NCBI RefSeq assembly: GCF_019966515.1
Contig: NZ_JAIMIB010000003.1
Location: 310,001-374,000 of the forward strand
Source: Roseovarius aestuarii
GTDB lineage: Bacteria; Pseudomonadota; Alphaproteobacteria; Rhodobacterales; Rhodobacteraceae
Length of the DNA stretch: 64,000 nt
Reading direction: 5' to 3'
The notes beneath the pieces were generated by a model, which was not told the DNA's origin, did not search any database, and saw only the letters and a list, made by a program, of their open reading frames with translations. A program made the translations under genes and the position numbers. The stretch's first letter is position 1. Each line of letters opens with the position of its first letter. This document shows, in pieces, positions 43,059 through 51,846 of the stretch.

Positions 43059-45454
43059 CTGATGCAAATGTTTTGATCATCGGCGGCGGCGTGATGGGCG
43101 TGTCGCTGATGTATCATCTGGCCAAGGCCGGATGGTCCGATGTGGTTCTGACCGAAAAGAATGACTTGACCCACGGGTCGACCTGGCATGCGGCGGGCTT
43201 GTGCACCCATTTCGCGCATAATCCGACCATTCAGGAGCTTCGCGCCACGTCGGTGCGGCTCTATCGTGACATCCTGCCTGCCGAGACCGGCGACAATTGC
43301 GGCTTTCATCGTTCGGGCGCGATGCGGATCACTTCGAACCCGGACCGGATGGATGAATTTGCCCATGTGGCCGGGCTTAGCCGGTTTACGGGGTATGATT
43401 TGCAGATGCTGACACCGGGTGATGTCGAGCGCCTGCACCCTCTGGCGCAAATCGAAGGCCTGCTGGGCGGTATTTTTGAACCGGATGACGGACATGTTGA
43501 CCCGACGCTCGCCACCAATGCGATGGCCAAGGTCGCCCGGCAGAACGGCGCGACGGTCATGCGTTACAATCCCGTGCACGGGGTGCGCCGCGAAGATGGC
43601 ACCTGGGTGGTGCAAACCGAAAAGGCAATCATCCGCGCCCGACATATTGTCAATGCCGCCGGGACATGGGGGTGGGAAGTTGGTCATATGATGGGGTTGA
43701 ATATCCCGTCAGTGCCGGTGCTGCATCAGTATCTGGTGACCGATACGATAGGCGCGGTGGCGGATCGGATCACACAGGGCCTGCCGGAACTGCCAATGAT
43801 CCGCGACCCGGAAGAAAGCTGGTACGTCCGCCAGGAGCGGGACGGTCTGATCCTTGGTCCATACGAAAAACACGCGAAGGCTTGGTCCGTCGATGGTTGC
43901 CCGCCTGATTTCGGCGCTGACCTGATGCCGCCCGAGCTGGACCGCGTCGAGGACATCATCATGATGGCGATGGCGCGGATACCGGCACTGGAAACCGGCG
44001 GTATCAAATCCGTGGTCAACGGGCCCATCACCTTTACCCCCGATGCCAACCCGCTGATTGGCCCGGCGCATGGGCTGCCCAATGCCTGGCTTTTGACCGG
44101 CTCCAGCATGGGCGTGATGGAAGGCGGCGGCTCAGGCTGGTTCCTTGCCCATTGGATGACTCACGGCGCCCCGCCGATGGACGCATTGGCAATTGACAGC
44201 CGGCGGTTCGGCAACTGGGCCGACCGGGATTACCGCGTTGAAAAGGCAATCGAATGTTTTGGCCTGCAATTCGGCGTGCACTACCCGCACGAGGAACGAC
44301 CCGCCGCGCGGGGCAAGCGCCTTTCGCCAATCCACGACCTGATGGTCGAGCGCGGCGCCGTTATGGGCGCCGCCTATGGCTGGGAGCGGCCGAATTGGTT
44401 TTCTCATAAGCCCGGAGACGTCGCGATCCCGAGCTTTCGGCGCTCGAACTGGTTCGAACCGGTCGCCCGGGAATGCAACACCGTCACCACGGCGGTAGGG
44501 CTGGCGGATATGTCGGTCTTTTCCAAATTCGACGTGACCGGGACAGATGCCCGCGCCTTTGTCGATAGCATCGGAACCAATCGCGCGCCCCGGACCGGGC
44601 GCATCGGTCTGACCCATGCGCTCAGCACCGCAGGGGGCGTCGAATCGGAATTCACCGTCACGACGCTGGCGGAGGATTATTTCTATCTGACCTCTGCCGC
44701 TGCCGCAGAAGAACGTGACGAGGATCTCTTGCGCGCCCGTGCAGGCGGGTTCGACGTCACGATCACCCGTGTGACCGACGACATCGGTGTGTTGGCGGTG
44801 ATGGGTCCGAATTCACGGGCGCTACTTGAAAGCCTGACCAGCGATGATTTGGGCACATGGTTATCGGTGTCAGACATCAGCGTGGCAGATATCCCGGTGC
44901 GGGCGCTACGGGTTTCTTATATCGGAGAGCTCGGCTGGGAACTGCATGTCGCCCCGGACCAGATGCGCGCGCTTTTCCTTGCGCTTGAAAGGGCCGGAAA
45001 GACGCATGGCCTTGGATATTTCGGCGCCTATGCGATGAACGCCATGCGCCTTGAAAAAGGTTATCGTGCCTGGGGCGCGGATTTCACCACCGAACGTACC
45101 CCCGCCGAGACCGGTGCCGGACCTCTGATCAAGATGGATCATGATTTTATCGGCAAGGCAGAGCTGGCCCGCCGGATGAAGGCGGATGACCGATGGGAAA
45201 TGGTCTTGCTTGAGGTTGATGCCGCAGAGGTCGATCCCTACTACGCGCACGGCGTGTATCAGGGCGATGCCTGTGTCGGGATCGTGACATCTGCGGCGCA
45301 TGGTCATCGCACCGGCAAAACCCTTGCTTTGGCCTATCTGCGCAACAGGCTCGCCCGGGAGGGGCTGAGCATCGATTTGATGGGCGAGAGATTGCAGGCG
45401 CGTATTCTGGACAAGCCGCCGTTTGATCCGGGGAATGAACGGATGAAACAATAG
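43055..45454 (+). CDS. FAD/GcvT-type demethylating dehydrogenase 2 (DMGDH/SARDH-like)
   Basis: 799 residues, start overlapping the previous stop by 4 bp (ATGA), so both are made together. Same layout as its neighbour: VLIIGGGVMGVSLMYHL FAD loop, STWHAAGLCTHF with the covalent-FAD His, and a C-terminal GcvT fold with YIGELGWELHVAPDQ, MRLEKGYRAWG and ILDKPPFDPGNERMKQ. The two proteins are clearly diverged, not a recent duplication. The simplest reading is two successive demethylation steps, or a heteromeric enzyme. Which methylamine they act on is not shown. Confidence 0.9.
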   Translation: MTDANVLIIGGGVMGVSLMYHLAKAGWSDVVLTEKNDLTHGSTWHAAGLCTHFAHNPTIQELRATSVRLYRDILPAETGDNCGFHRSGAMRITSNPDRMDEFAHVAGLSRFTGYDLQMLTPGDVERLHPLAQIEGLLGGIFEPDDGHVDPTLATNAMAKVARQNGATVMRYNPVHGVRREDGTWVVQTEKAIIRARHIVNAAGTWGWEVGHMMGLNIPSVPVLHQYLVTDTIGAVADRITQGLPELPMIRDPEESWYVRQERDGLILGPYEKHAKAWSVDGCPPDFGADLMPPELDRVEDIIMMAMARIPALETGGIKSVVNGPITFTPDANPLIGPAHGLPNAWLLTGSSMGVMEGGGSGWFLAHWMTHGAPPMDALAIDSRRFGNWADRDYRVEKAIECFGLQFGVHYPHEERPAARGKRLSPIHDLMVERGAVMGAAYGWERPNWFSHKPGDVAIPSFRRSNWFEPVARECNTVTTAVGLADMSVFSKFDVTGTDARAFVDSIGTNRAPRTGRIGLTHALSTAGGVESEFTVTTLAEDYFYLTSAAAAEERDEDLLRARAGGFDVTITRVTDDIGVLAVMGPNSRALLESLTSDDLGTWLSVSDISVADIPVRALRVSYIGELGWELHVAPDQMRALFLALERAGKTHGLGYFGAYAMNAMRLEKGYRAWGADFTTERTPAETGAGPLIKMDHDFIGKAELARRMKADDRWEMVLLEVDAAEVDPYYAHGVYQGDACVGIVTSAAHGHRTGKTLALAYLRNRLAREGLSIDLMGERLQARILDKPPFDPGNERMKQ

Positions 45455-45501
45455 ACCGCTGAGCAACGATAACCCCAGAAATCGGCCCGCGAGCGTCTTG
45501 G

Positions 45502-46308
45502 TCAGTCGTTCTTGTTCACGTATCTGGCCCAGAGGTCCGGTCGGCGCTCTTTGGTCAACTCTTCCGACATCTCCTGCCGCCAGCGCGCGACCTTACCGTG
45601 ATCGCCCGAGGTCAGCACCTCGGGGATGGTGCGCCCCATCCAGTCCGCAGGGCGGGTATATTGCGGATGCTCCAACAGCCCGTTGGAATGGCTCTCGTCC
45701 TGCGCGCTGTCGGCATTGCCCAACACCCCGGGCAGCAGGCGCACGGTTGCGTCAATCATCGCCTGCGCAGCGATCTCACCACCGGTCATGACAAAATCAC
45801 CCAGGCTGACTTCTTCTATGTCGTAGTGATCGAGAACGCGCTGATCGACCCCCTCGAACCGACCGCAAAGCAGCGTAACACCGGGCCGCGCGGCCCAGTT
45901 CCGTGCTAAGGCCTGCGTAAAAGGTCGCCCACGCGGGCTGAGATAGATCACGGGGGTGCCTTCGGCCGCATCGGACTGCGCCTGATCAAGCGCCCGGCCC
46001 ACCACATCCGCACGCAAGACCATGCCCGCACCGCCCCCTGCGGGCGTGTCATCGACATTGCGGTGCTTGCCCTCGCCAAAGGCGCGCAGATCGGTTGTGT
46101 GCAATGTCCAAAGGCCATCATTCAGCGCCTTGCCGGTCAGGCTTTCGCCCAGAACACCGGGAAAGGCTTGTGGAAAAAGCGTGATAATCCGCACCGCCCA
46201 GGCATCTTTCAGGTGTGGCGTATTGGTGATCAATTCTCGCGGCTGCACGGCTGCTGAGATTGACTTGCGCCCATAGGAGCGCGGGGCTGATTTATTGGTA
46301 TCGGACAT
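45502..46308 (-). CDS. trmD: tRNA (guanine-37-N1)-methyltransferase
   Basis: 268 residues. A SPOUT-knot enzyme with GGGAGMVLRADVV, VIYLSPRGRPFTQALA and DIEEVSLGDFVMTGGEIAA. It carries about 38 extra residues before the conserved VRIITLFPQAFPG start; an internal start is possible, but the upstream ATG keeps the frame open. It is the last gene of the minus-strand ffh-rpsP-rimM cluster. rplS, usually next, is absent. Confidence 0.95.
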   Translation of the reverse strand: MSDTNKSAPRSYGRKSISAAVQPRELITNTPHLKDAWAVRIITLFPQAFPGVLGESLTGKALNDGLWTLHTTDLRAFGEGKHRNVDDTPAGGGAGMVLRADVVGRALDQAQSDAAEGTPVIYLSPRGRPFTQALARNWAARPGVTLLCGRFEGVDQRVLDHYDIEEVSLGDFVMTGGEIAAQAMIDATVRLLPGVLGNADSAQDESHSNGLLEHPQYTRPADWMGRTIPEVLTSGDHGKVARWRQEMSEELTKERRPDLWARYVNKND

Positions 46309-46361
46309 GGCGCGGTCTTAAGTGAAAGCCGCCGCCATGCAAACTCAAAAGTGCCTCTGGG

Positions 46362-46520
46362 TTAGAGTGCAAAGATCCCGAGCGCCATGAGCAGGAAGAT
46401 AACCAGTGCAATGACGATCAGAATTTTCGCACCCGAGAGGGCGATACCGGAGAGCTGGCCAAATCCCAAAATGGCGGCGATGGCGGCGATGGCGAGAAGG
46501 GTGAGAATCCAGCCTAACAT
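46362..46520 (-). CDS. DUF1328 small membrane protein
   Basis: 52 residues, two hydrophobic helices around GFGQLSGIALSGAKIL, the pattern of the DUF1328 (YtjA-like) family. AGGACA lies just before the ATG. Located between rimM and trmD. Function unknown. Confidence 0.85.
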   Translation of the reverse strand: MLGWILTLLAIAAIAAILGFGQLSGIALSGAKILIVIALVIFLLMALGIFAL

Positions 46521-46609
46521 GGTTTGTCCTTTGTCACGGTCACGCCTTGCGAGCAGCGCTTACTGGATTAAACGATGAGATGGGGGTTTGGTTCCGGAGC
46601 TGGGCGTGA

Positions 46610-47125
46610 TCAGTCCGAAAAAAGCCCGTCGGGCGGATCGGCGATCAGCCGTCCTGCGCTCAAATCGACGGTGGGAACGACGGCAACGGTGAAAGGCAGC
46701 AACACTGTGTCGCCCGGAGCTGCTGGCGTAATTTCTAGAAGGTCCGAGGCGCCGTGATTGAGCACATTCTCGACCCGGCCCAGAAGGGCTCCGCCGGTGT
46801 CGTAGACCTCGAGGCCGATCAGATCGGCGTGGTAGAACTCGTCATCCGGCAGGCCGGGCAGCACGTCGCGATCCACAAACAGACGCATCCCGCGCAGGGC
46901 GTCGGCCTGTTCCTTGGTATCAACCCCGGTCAACCGGGCGGTGAAGCCGTTCTTGGCTTGGCCGATCAGGCTGATACTGAAACTTCGCTTGCCGTCTTCG
47001 GAATAAAGCGGGCCGTAACTTTCAATATCCTCGGGCGTGGTGGTGAAGCTTTTCAGCCGTACCTCGCCGCGAACTCCGAAGGCCCCGGCGATCGCGCCCA
47101 CACATATGCGTTTCCCGGTCGTCAT
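46610..47125 (-). CDS. rimM: Ribosome maturation factor RimM
   Basis: 171 residues from the ATG at 47125, which overlaps the stop of the 47-aa gene upstream (ATGA). N-terminal RimM domain ([20 protein letters not shown]) and C-terminal PRC barrel ([36 protein letters not shown]). It helps late 30S head assembly by binding S19. Part of the rpsP-rimM-trmD cluster. Confidence 0.95.
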   Translation of the reverse strand: MTTGKRICVGAIAGAFGVRGEVRLKSFTTTPEDIESYGPLYSEDGKRSFSISLIGQAKNGFTARLTGVDTKEQADALRGMRLFVDRDVLPGLPDDEFYHADLIGLEVYDTGGALLGRVENVLNHGASDLLEITPAAPGDTVLLPFTVAVVPTVDLSAGRLIADPPDGLFSD

Positions 47126-47265
47126 CCGGCGGCCCCCGTGCACAGCCCCGATTTCATCTCACCGCCTGCGGCAACGCAGCGTTCGCCATGTTGGTGGCGT
47201 TCATAGAAAACGCCGGCGATAAAGACCATTGCCATTATGATCAGGGTGCGGATCGGGCGGAACAT
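47122..47265 (-). CDS. 47-residue conserved small protein, single membrane anchor
   Basis: Start ATG at 47265 with GAGG upstream, four bases after the bluB stop; the stop overlaps the rimM start. One N-terminal hydrophobic helix ([20 protein letters not shown]) is followed by [10 protein letters not shown] and a second Cys near the end (SGLCTG), so a periplasmic disulfide is possible. I recall similar short proteins in other Rhodobacteraceae, of unknown function. Tight coupling on both sides supports that it is translated. Confidence 0.75.
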   Translation of the reverse strand: MFRPIRTLIIMAMVFIAGVFYERHQHGERCVAAGGEMKSGLCTGAAG

Positions 47266-47268
47266 CTT

Positions 47269-47898
47269 TTATCGGACCTCCACCGGCAGAGCGCCGCGAC
47301 GGCTTTCCCACCCGGCAGTTTCGAGTTCGGGGGTGCGGCTGTCTTCTTCTGGCCAGCCCACGCAGAGATAGGCGACCAGCCGCCAGCTTTCCGGCGTGTT
47401 CAGAGTGCGCGACAACTGATCGGGATCCAAAATCGAGACCCAGCCCACGCCAAGGCCCCGTGCCCGGGCGGCAAGCCAGAAATGGGTGATCGCGCCGACA
47501 ACGGAATAGCGACGGGTCTCGGGCATGGTCGCCGCCCCCAAGCCCGCGCCCTTATCGGTATCTTCGGCGCAATAGATAGCCAGTTGCACTGGCGCTTCCT
47601 GCATCCCCGTAAGTTTCAGGCCGCTATAAAGCTTTGCCTTGTCGCCGTGATAGCCCGCCAGCGCGCCGGCATTAGCGGTCTTGAAATTCTCAAGCGCAGC
47701 GCTGCGGACGCTGTCGCTTTCGACCCGGACGATGCGCCAGGGTTCACTAAGGCCCACAGACGGGGCCAAAAGGAATGTGTCGAGGCACTGCACCAGCAGA
47801 GCCTCGTCCACAACATCCTTGCGGAAGCGGCGCACATCACGCCGCCACCGCATCAGATTTTGCAGGTCGTTCTGGAAGTCCTTGGAAAACTGCGACAT
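47269..47898 (-). CDS. bluB: 5,6-dimethylbenzimidazole synthase
   Basis: 209 residues of the nitroreductase-like BluB family, with LMRWRRDVRRFRKDVVDE, LLAPSVGLSEPWRIVRV and ARGLGVGWVSILDP. It breaks down reduced FMN with oxygen to give the lower ligand of cobalamin. Its place inside the rpsP-rimM cluster is unusual in function but the spacing (17 bp after rpsP) shows co-transcription. Its product would serve B12, which MttB-type methyl transfer systems also need. Confidence 0.93.
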   Translation of the reverse strand: MSQFSKDFQNDLQNLMRWRRDVRRFRKDVVDEALLVQCLDTFLLAPSVGLSEPWRIVRVESDSVRSAALENFKTANAGALAGYHGDKAKLYSGLKLTGMQEAPVQLAIYCAEDTDKGAGLGAATMPETRRYSVVGAITHFWLAARARGLGVGWVSILDPDQLSRTLNTPESWRLVAYLCVGWPEEDSRTPELETAGWESRRGALPVEVR

Positions 47899-47915
47899 TC
47901 CAGTCTGTGCCTGTC

Positions 47916-48341
47916 TTACTCTTCCGCCGCCGCCGCTTCTTCGGCAGGCGCTTCCTCGGCGGGGGCCTCTTCCTCGGCCGGGGCGGCGGCAGCTTCAGCA
48001 GCGGCTGCTGCTTTGGCGGCTTTTTCTTCTACGCGTTCCTTGGCCTTGGCGCCGGGTTCACCCTTCTTGGGGTTATTGCGCTCTTTCTTCGCCAGAACGC
48101 CGGCGGCTTCCAGCATGCGGCTGATCCGGTCGGTTGGCTGCGCGCCCTCACCCAGCCAGTACTGAACGCGTTCGATGTTCATTTTCACGCGCTCTTCGCT
48201 GTCCTTGGGCAAAAGCGGGTTATATGTGCCCAGCTTTTCGATGAAGCGACCATCGCGGGGCATCCGCGAGTCGGTCGCAACGATGCGGTAGAAGGGACGT
48301 TTTTTCGAGCCGCCACGGGCGAGACGAATTTTCATAGCCAT
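47916..48341 (-). CDS. rpsP: 30S ribosomal protein S16
   Basis: 141 residues; the S16 core is the first 85 or so ([39 protein letters not shown]). The rest is an Ala/Glu-rich low-complexity tail, longer than in enteric S16 but common in Rhodobacteraceae. Part of the ffh to trmD operon. Confidence 0.97.
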   Translation of the reverse strand: MAMKIRLARGGSKKRPFYRIVATDSRMPRDGRFIEKLGTYNPLLPKDSEERVKMNIERVQYWLGEGAQPTDRISRMLEAAGVLAKKERNNPKKGEPGAKAKERVEEKAAKAAAAAEAAAAPAEEEAPAEEAPAEEAAAAEE

Positions 48342-48386
48342 GATGTTTTCTCCTATTTCCTAGCTATTTGAGGGGCAATCAGCCCG

Positions 48387-48683
48387 TCATTCCTGGTGTT
48401 TCTTGTGGTGTTGGATCACTTCGCCAATGATGAAGTTCAGGAACTTCGTGGCAAATTCCGGGTCAAGATCGGCTTCAATCGCCATGCGTTGAAGCCTCTC
48501 GATCTGCTGGCTTTCGCGCAGCGGGTCTGAGGGGGGTAGCGTGTGCTGGGCCTTGAGTTGCCCGACGGCCTTGGTGTGTTTGAACCGTTCCGCCAGCGTA
48601 TAGACCAGCACCGCGTCTAGACGGTCAATGCTGTCGCGATGCTCTTTCAGAAGCTCTGCGGCCAGAGTGCTTGGGTCAGACAT
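48387..48683 (-). CDS. Chorismate mutase (AroQ class)
   Basis: 98 residues from the ATG at 48683 (MSDPSTLAAELLKEHRDSID). All-helical AroQ pattern with IDRLDAVLVYTLAERFKHT and FLNFIIGEVIQHHKKH. It converts chorismate to prephenate for phenylalanine and tyrosine. Stand-alone domain, 45 bp upstream of rpsP in the same direction. Confidence 0.9.
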   Translation of the reverse strand: MSDPSTLAAELLKEHRDSIDRLDAVLVYTLAERFKHTKAVGQLKAQHTLPPSDPLRESQQIERLQRMAIEADLDPEFATKFLNFIIGEVIQHHKKHQE

Positions 48684-48776
48684 ATTGGTCCTCCGGAGCA
48701 GACGAATCCGGCGTGGGGTACTTACCGTTTTCACGTCTGATGTGCATTGTGTTGAGGATGAGTTCGCTGCGTATCA

Positions 48777-49298
48777 TCACGGGTTTACCTCGCGCGGGTG
48801 GCGGTAGATGTGGCAGGGTTTGCCCAACAATTCGCCTTCACACTCGAACCTTGCGTCAAGCCGATCCGCCAGCGCGACAGAACGGATGTTTTCCGGGGAA
48901 ATATAGGAAATCACCGCATCAAGTCCGAAATGCCTGGCCGAATAGGAACGTGCCGCTAGGCAAGCCTGATAGGCATATCCCTTGCCTTCAAATCCATCAT
49001 AGATGTGCCAGCCGAGCTCGGGCTCGTGCCAGCCGTCATTAAAGATCATCCCGACCCGGCCCGCGACCTGGCCGGTTTCACGATGCTCGACCATCCACAT
49101 GCCATAGCCGCGCAGAGTCCAGTGCCCGATCCCAGCCAGGAAGGCGCGCCAACTGCTCCATTGGTCTTGTGGCCCACCGACGAAGCGGGCGCGTTCTGAG
49201 GCGCCGAACGAGGCCATGGCCTCGAAATCGTCTTCGCGGTAGCCGCGCAGGATCAGATCGCTTGTGTCGATTGTGGGGGCGTGGGGGGGAATGCTCAT
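48777..49298 (-). CDS. GNAT acetyltransferase, tandem copy 1 (RimJ/RimL-like)
   Basis: 173 residues. RimJ/RimL-type GNAT fold: TSDLILRGYREDDFEAMASF, GYGMWMVEHRETGQVAGRVG, ELGWHIYDGFEGKGYAYQA (acetyl-CoA loop) and AVISYISPENIRSVALADRL. Its start overlaps the stop of copy 2 by 4 bp. Substrate unknown; likely an N-terminal amine or small molecule. Confidence 0.88.
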   Translation of the reverse strand: MSIPPHAPTIDTSDLILRGYREDDFEAMASFGASERARFVGGPQDQWSSWRAFLAGIGHWTLRGYGMWMVEHRETGQVAGRVGMIFNDGWHEPELGWHIYDGFEGKGYAYQACLAARSYSARHFGLDAVISYISPENIRSVALADRLDARFECEGELLGKPCHIYRHPREVNP

Positions 49299-49825
49299 CT
49301 CAGCGCCTCGGGGGACGGGTGGCGATAGAGCAGGTCTTCGCCCAGATGCACGTTGTCATAGGTACGTTCGTATTGCGCGCCCATGCGGGTCGCGAGCGCG
49401 ATCGAGCGGTCATTGCCGGGCTTGATGTTTGAGGTGAGCGTGGTCATGCCCAGATCGCTGTAAGCCCAGTGCCGCGCGCATTCAGCGCCTTCGCGGGCCA
49501 GGCCCTTACCCTCGAACCCTTCGAACAGGATCCAGCCCAGCTCCGGCTCAGGCCAGCCTTCGGGATTCCAGAGCCCGGTTATGCCGCAGGCGGTGCCGGT
49601 ATCCTTCAGTTCCATGGTAAAAAAGCCATAGCCGTGCAGCGCCCAGTGACCGATGGATGTGGCCAGCCAGCGCCAGGCGTCGTCGCGCGCAAGCGGTCCG
49701 CCAAACCCCCAGGAGCGGCTTTCATCGGCGTAGAAGGCAGCAATCGGTTCGAAATCCCGCGCCTCGGGGCCGCGCAGGATCAGCCGGTCGGTTTCAAGCC
49801 GGGGGATGTTAAGCGTTAATGTCAC
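49295..49825 (-). CDS. GNAT acetyltransferase, tandem copy 2
   Basis: 176 residues, same plan as copy 1: RLILRGPEARDFEPIAAFYA, GYGFFTMELKDTGTACGITG, ELGWILFEGFEGKGLAREGA and SNIKPGNDRSIALATRMGA. ATGA overlaps on both sides mean strict translational coupling. Diverged from its neighbours well beyond recent duplication. Confidence 0.88.
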   Translation of the reverse strand: MTLTLNIPRLETDRLILRGPEARDFEPIAAFYADESRSWGFGGPLARDDAWRWLATSIGHWALHGYGFFTMELKDTGTACGITGLWNPEGWPEPELGWILFEGFEGKGLAREGAECARHWAYSDLGMTTLTSNIKPGNDRSIALATRMGAQYERTYDNVHLGEDLLYRHPSPEALR

Positions 49826-50349
49826 GCGCCGCCCCCCGCAGGAAAATGGCGATAGCTGTCGCAGTTGGGAACAACGTCCTCCGCCCCGGCCTCATGGCGG
49901 GCGCCCAGCCGTTCGGCCAGCTTGCGGGATGCGGTATTGGCACGGTCGATATAGCTGACGACGCTGCTCCACCCATGGGTAGTGAACAGGTGATCCAGAA
50001 CCGCAAGGCAGGCCTCGGCGGCATATCCCTTGCCCTCGCACTCGGCGCTTGTCAGTAGCCAGGACATTTCCGGCTCGTGAAAATGGTCCGGGTGGAACGG
50101 TCCGGCTATGCCGATGCAATGGTCAGTCTCTTTCAGGGCAATGCTGAACATGCCGTAGCCGCGTAGCACCCATTGCCCGACATATGCGGAAAACTTGTGC
50201 CAGCCGTCATTGGCATTCATCGGACCGCCATAAAATTCGGCACGGTCGGAGGCAAGAAACCCCAACATAGGTGCTGTGTCCGCGGCGCTGGGCGCGCGCA
50301 GGATCAAACGTTCGGTTTCAAACCGGGGGATATCTAGCGTCAGCGTCAT
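49822..50349 (-). CDS. GNAT acetyltransferase, tandem copy 3
   Basis: 175 residues: RLILRAPSAADTAPMLGFLA, GYGMFSIALKETDHCIGIAG, EMSWLLTSAECEGKGYAAEA (acetyl-CoA loop, with Met-Ser in place of the Leu-Gly seen in the other copies) and SYIDRANTASRKLAERLGA. It starts three bases after the ffh stop, so ffh and the three GNAT genes form one unit. Confidence 0.88.
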   Translation of the reverse strand: MTLTLDIPRFETERLILRAPSAADTAPMLGFLASDRAEFYGGPMNANDGWHKFSAYVGQWVLRGYGMFSIALKETDHCIGIAGPFHPDHFHEPEMSWLLTSAECEGKGYAAEACLAVLDHLFTTHGWSSVVSYIDRANTASRKLAERLGARHEAGAEDVVPNCDSYRHFPAGGGA

Positions 50350-50352
50350 GCG

Positions 50353-51846
50353 TTATTTCTTTTTACCAAAGCCGCTGAGACCAGGGGGCAGGCCCATTCC
50401 ACCGCCCAGCCCGGGCAGGCCGCCGCCTTTGCCCATCTGTTTCGCCGCTTGTTCCAGCGCCTTGGGGTCCATGCCGGCGGCCATGTCCTCGGGGTTGGGG
50501 TCGCCCTTGCCGAACATGCCTTTCATCGCCTGTTTCAGCATGCCGCCTTTGCCCATCTTCTTCATCATGTCGCCCATCTGGCGTTGCATTTTCAGAAGTT
50601 TATTCAGCTCAGACACTTCCATCCCGGCGCCTTTGGCAATGCGTTTCTTGCGGCTGGCCTGTAGGATCTGCGGATTGGCGCGTTCCATTTTGGTCATCGA
50701 CTGAATGAGCGCGATCTGCTGTTTCAGGATCTTGTCGTCAAACCCGGAATCCTGCACCTGCTTGGCCATTTTGCCCATGCCGGGCATCATGCCCATCACG
50801 CCTTCCATGCCGCCCATCTTAAGCATCTGTTCCAACTGCATCTTCATGTCGTTCAGGTTGAAGCGGCCCTTCTGGAAGCGCTTCATCATCTTCTCGGCCT
50901 GTTCGGCCTCGATGGTTTCTTGCGCCTTTTCGACCAGGCTGACGATATCGCCCATGCCCAGGATGCGGCCCGCGATGCGGTCGGGCTCGAAGGTCTCGAT
51001 CGCGTCCATCTTCTCGCCGAGGCCGACATATTTGATCGGTTTGCCGGTGACCGCGCGCATTGAAAGCGCTGCACCACCGCGCCCGTCGCCATCCATCCGG
51101 GTCAGCACCACGCCCGAGACGCCGATCTTGTCATCAAACTCGGTCGCGACATTGACCGCGTCCTGACCGGTCAGGCCATCGACCACCAGCAGGGTCTCGC
51201 GTGGGTTGGCGACGTCGCGGACCTGTGCGGCCTGTTGAATGAGTTCCGCGTCGATATGCAGACGGCCCGCAGTGTCGAGCATGTAGACATCGTAGCCGCC
51301 GAGGCTGGCCTGGGTCTTGGCGCGTTTGGCAATCGCAACCGGATCTTCGCCCTTGACGATGGGTAGCGTATCGACGCCGATCTGGCGGCCAAGAATTTCC
51401 AACTGTTCCATTGCCGCCGGGCGGTTGACGTCCAATGACGCCATCAGCACCCGCTTGCCGTCTTTTTCCGTGAGCCGCTTGGCCAGCTTGGCGGTTGTAG
51501 TGGTCTTACCAGAGCCCTGCAGGCCGACCATCAGAATGGGGGCAGGCGGGTTGTCGATCTTGAGCGCACCCGGCTCGCCCTCGCCAGTCAGCGTATCGAC
51601 CAGCGCGTCATGTACGATCTTGACGACCTGCTGGCCCGGCGTGATCGACTTGGTCACCGCCTGACCGGTGGCCTGTTCCTGCACCTTCTTGACGAAATCC
51701 CGGGCGACGGGCAGCGAAACGTCAGCTTCCAGCAGCGCCACGCGAACCTCGCGAAGCGCGGTCTTGACATCATCCTCGCTTAGCGCGCCCTGTTTGGTTA
51801 GCCGGTCGAAGACGCCGGACAGGCGTTCTGATAGATTTTCAAACAT
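50353..51846 (-). CDS. ffh: Signal recognition particle protein Ffh
   Basis: 497 residues. N domain, then the SRP GTPase with GLQGSGKTTTTAKLAKRL (P-loop), DTAGRLHIDAEL and TRMDGDGRGGAALS, then a Met-rich M domain (about 300-450) and a Gly-rich tail. With 4.5S RNA it targets membrane proteins to FtsY and SecYEG. First gene of the minus-strand operon down to trmD. No 4.5S RNA gene was recognised in the 282-bp gap upstream. Confidence 0.97.
   Translation of the reverse strand: MFENLSERLSGVFDRLTKQGALSEDDVKTALREVRVALLEADVSLPVARDFVKKVQEQATGQAVTKSITPGQQVVKIVHDALVDTLTGEGEPGALKIDNPPAPILMVGLQGSGKTTTTAKLAKRLTEKDGKRVLMASLDVNRPAAMEQLEILGRQIGVDTLPIVKGEDPVAIAKRAKTQASLGGYDVYMLDTAGRLHIDAELIQQAAQVRDVANPRETLLVVDGLTGQDAVNVATEFDDKIGVSGVVLTRMDGDGRGGAALSMRAVTGKPIKYVGLGEKMDAIETFEPDRIAGRILGMGDIVSLVEKAQETIEAEQAEKMMKRFQKGRFNLNDMKMQLEQMLKMGGMEGVMGMMPGMGKMAKQVQDSGFDDKILKQQIALIQSMTKMERANPQILQASRKKRIAKGAGMEVSELNKLLKMQRQMGDMMKKMGKGGMLKQAMKGMFGKGDPNPEDMAAGMDPKALEQAAKQMGKGGGLPGLGGGMGLPPGLSGFGKKK

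Noticed and set aside
47930..48040. GCC/TTC-rich repeat at the end of rpsP
   Set aside because: It encodes the Ala/Glu-rich tail of S16, a known low-complexity feature, and is not a separate repeat element.
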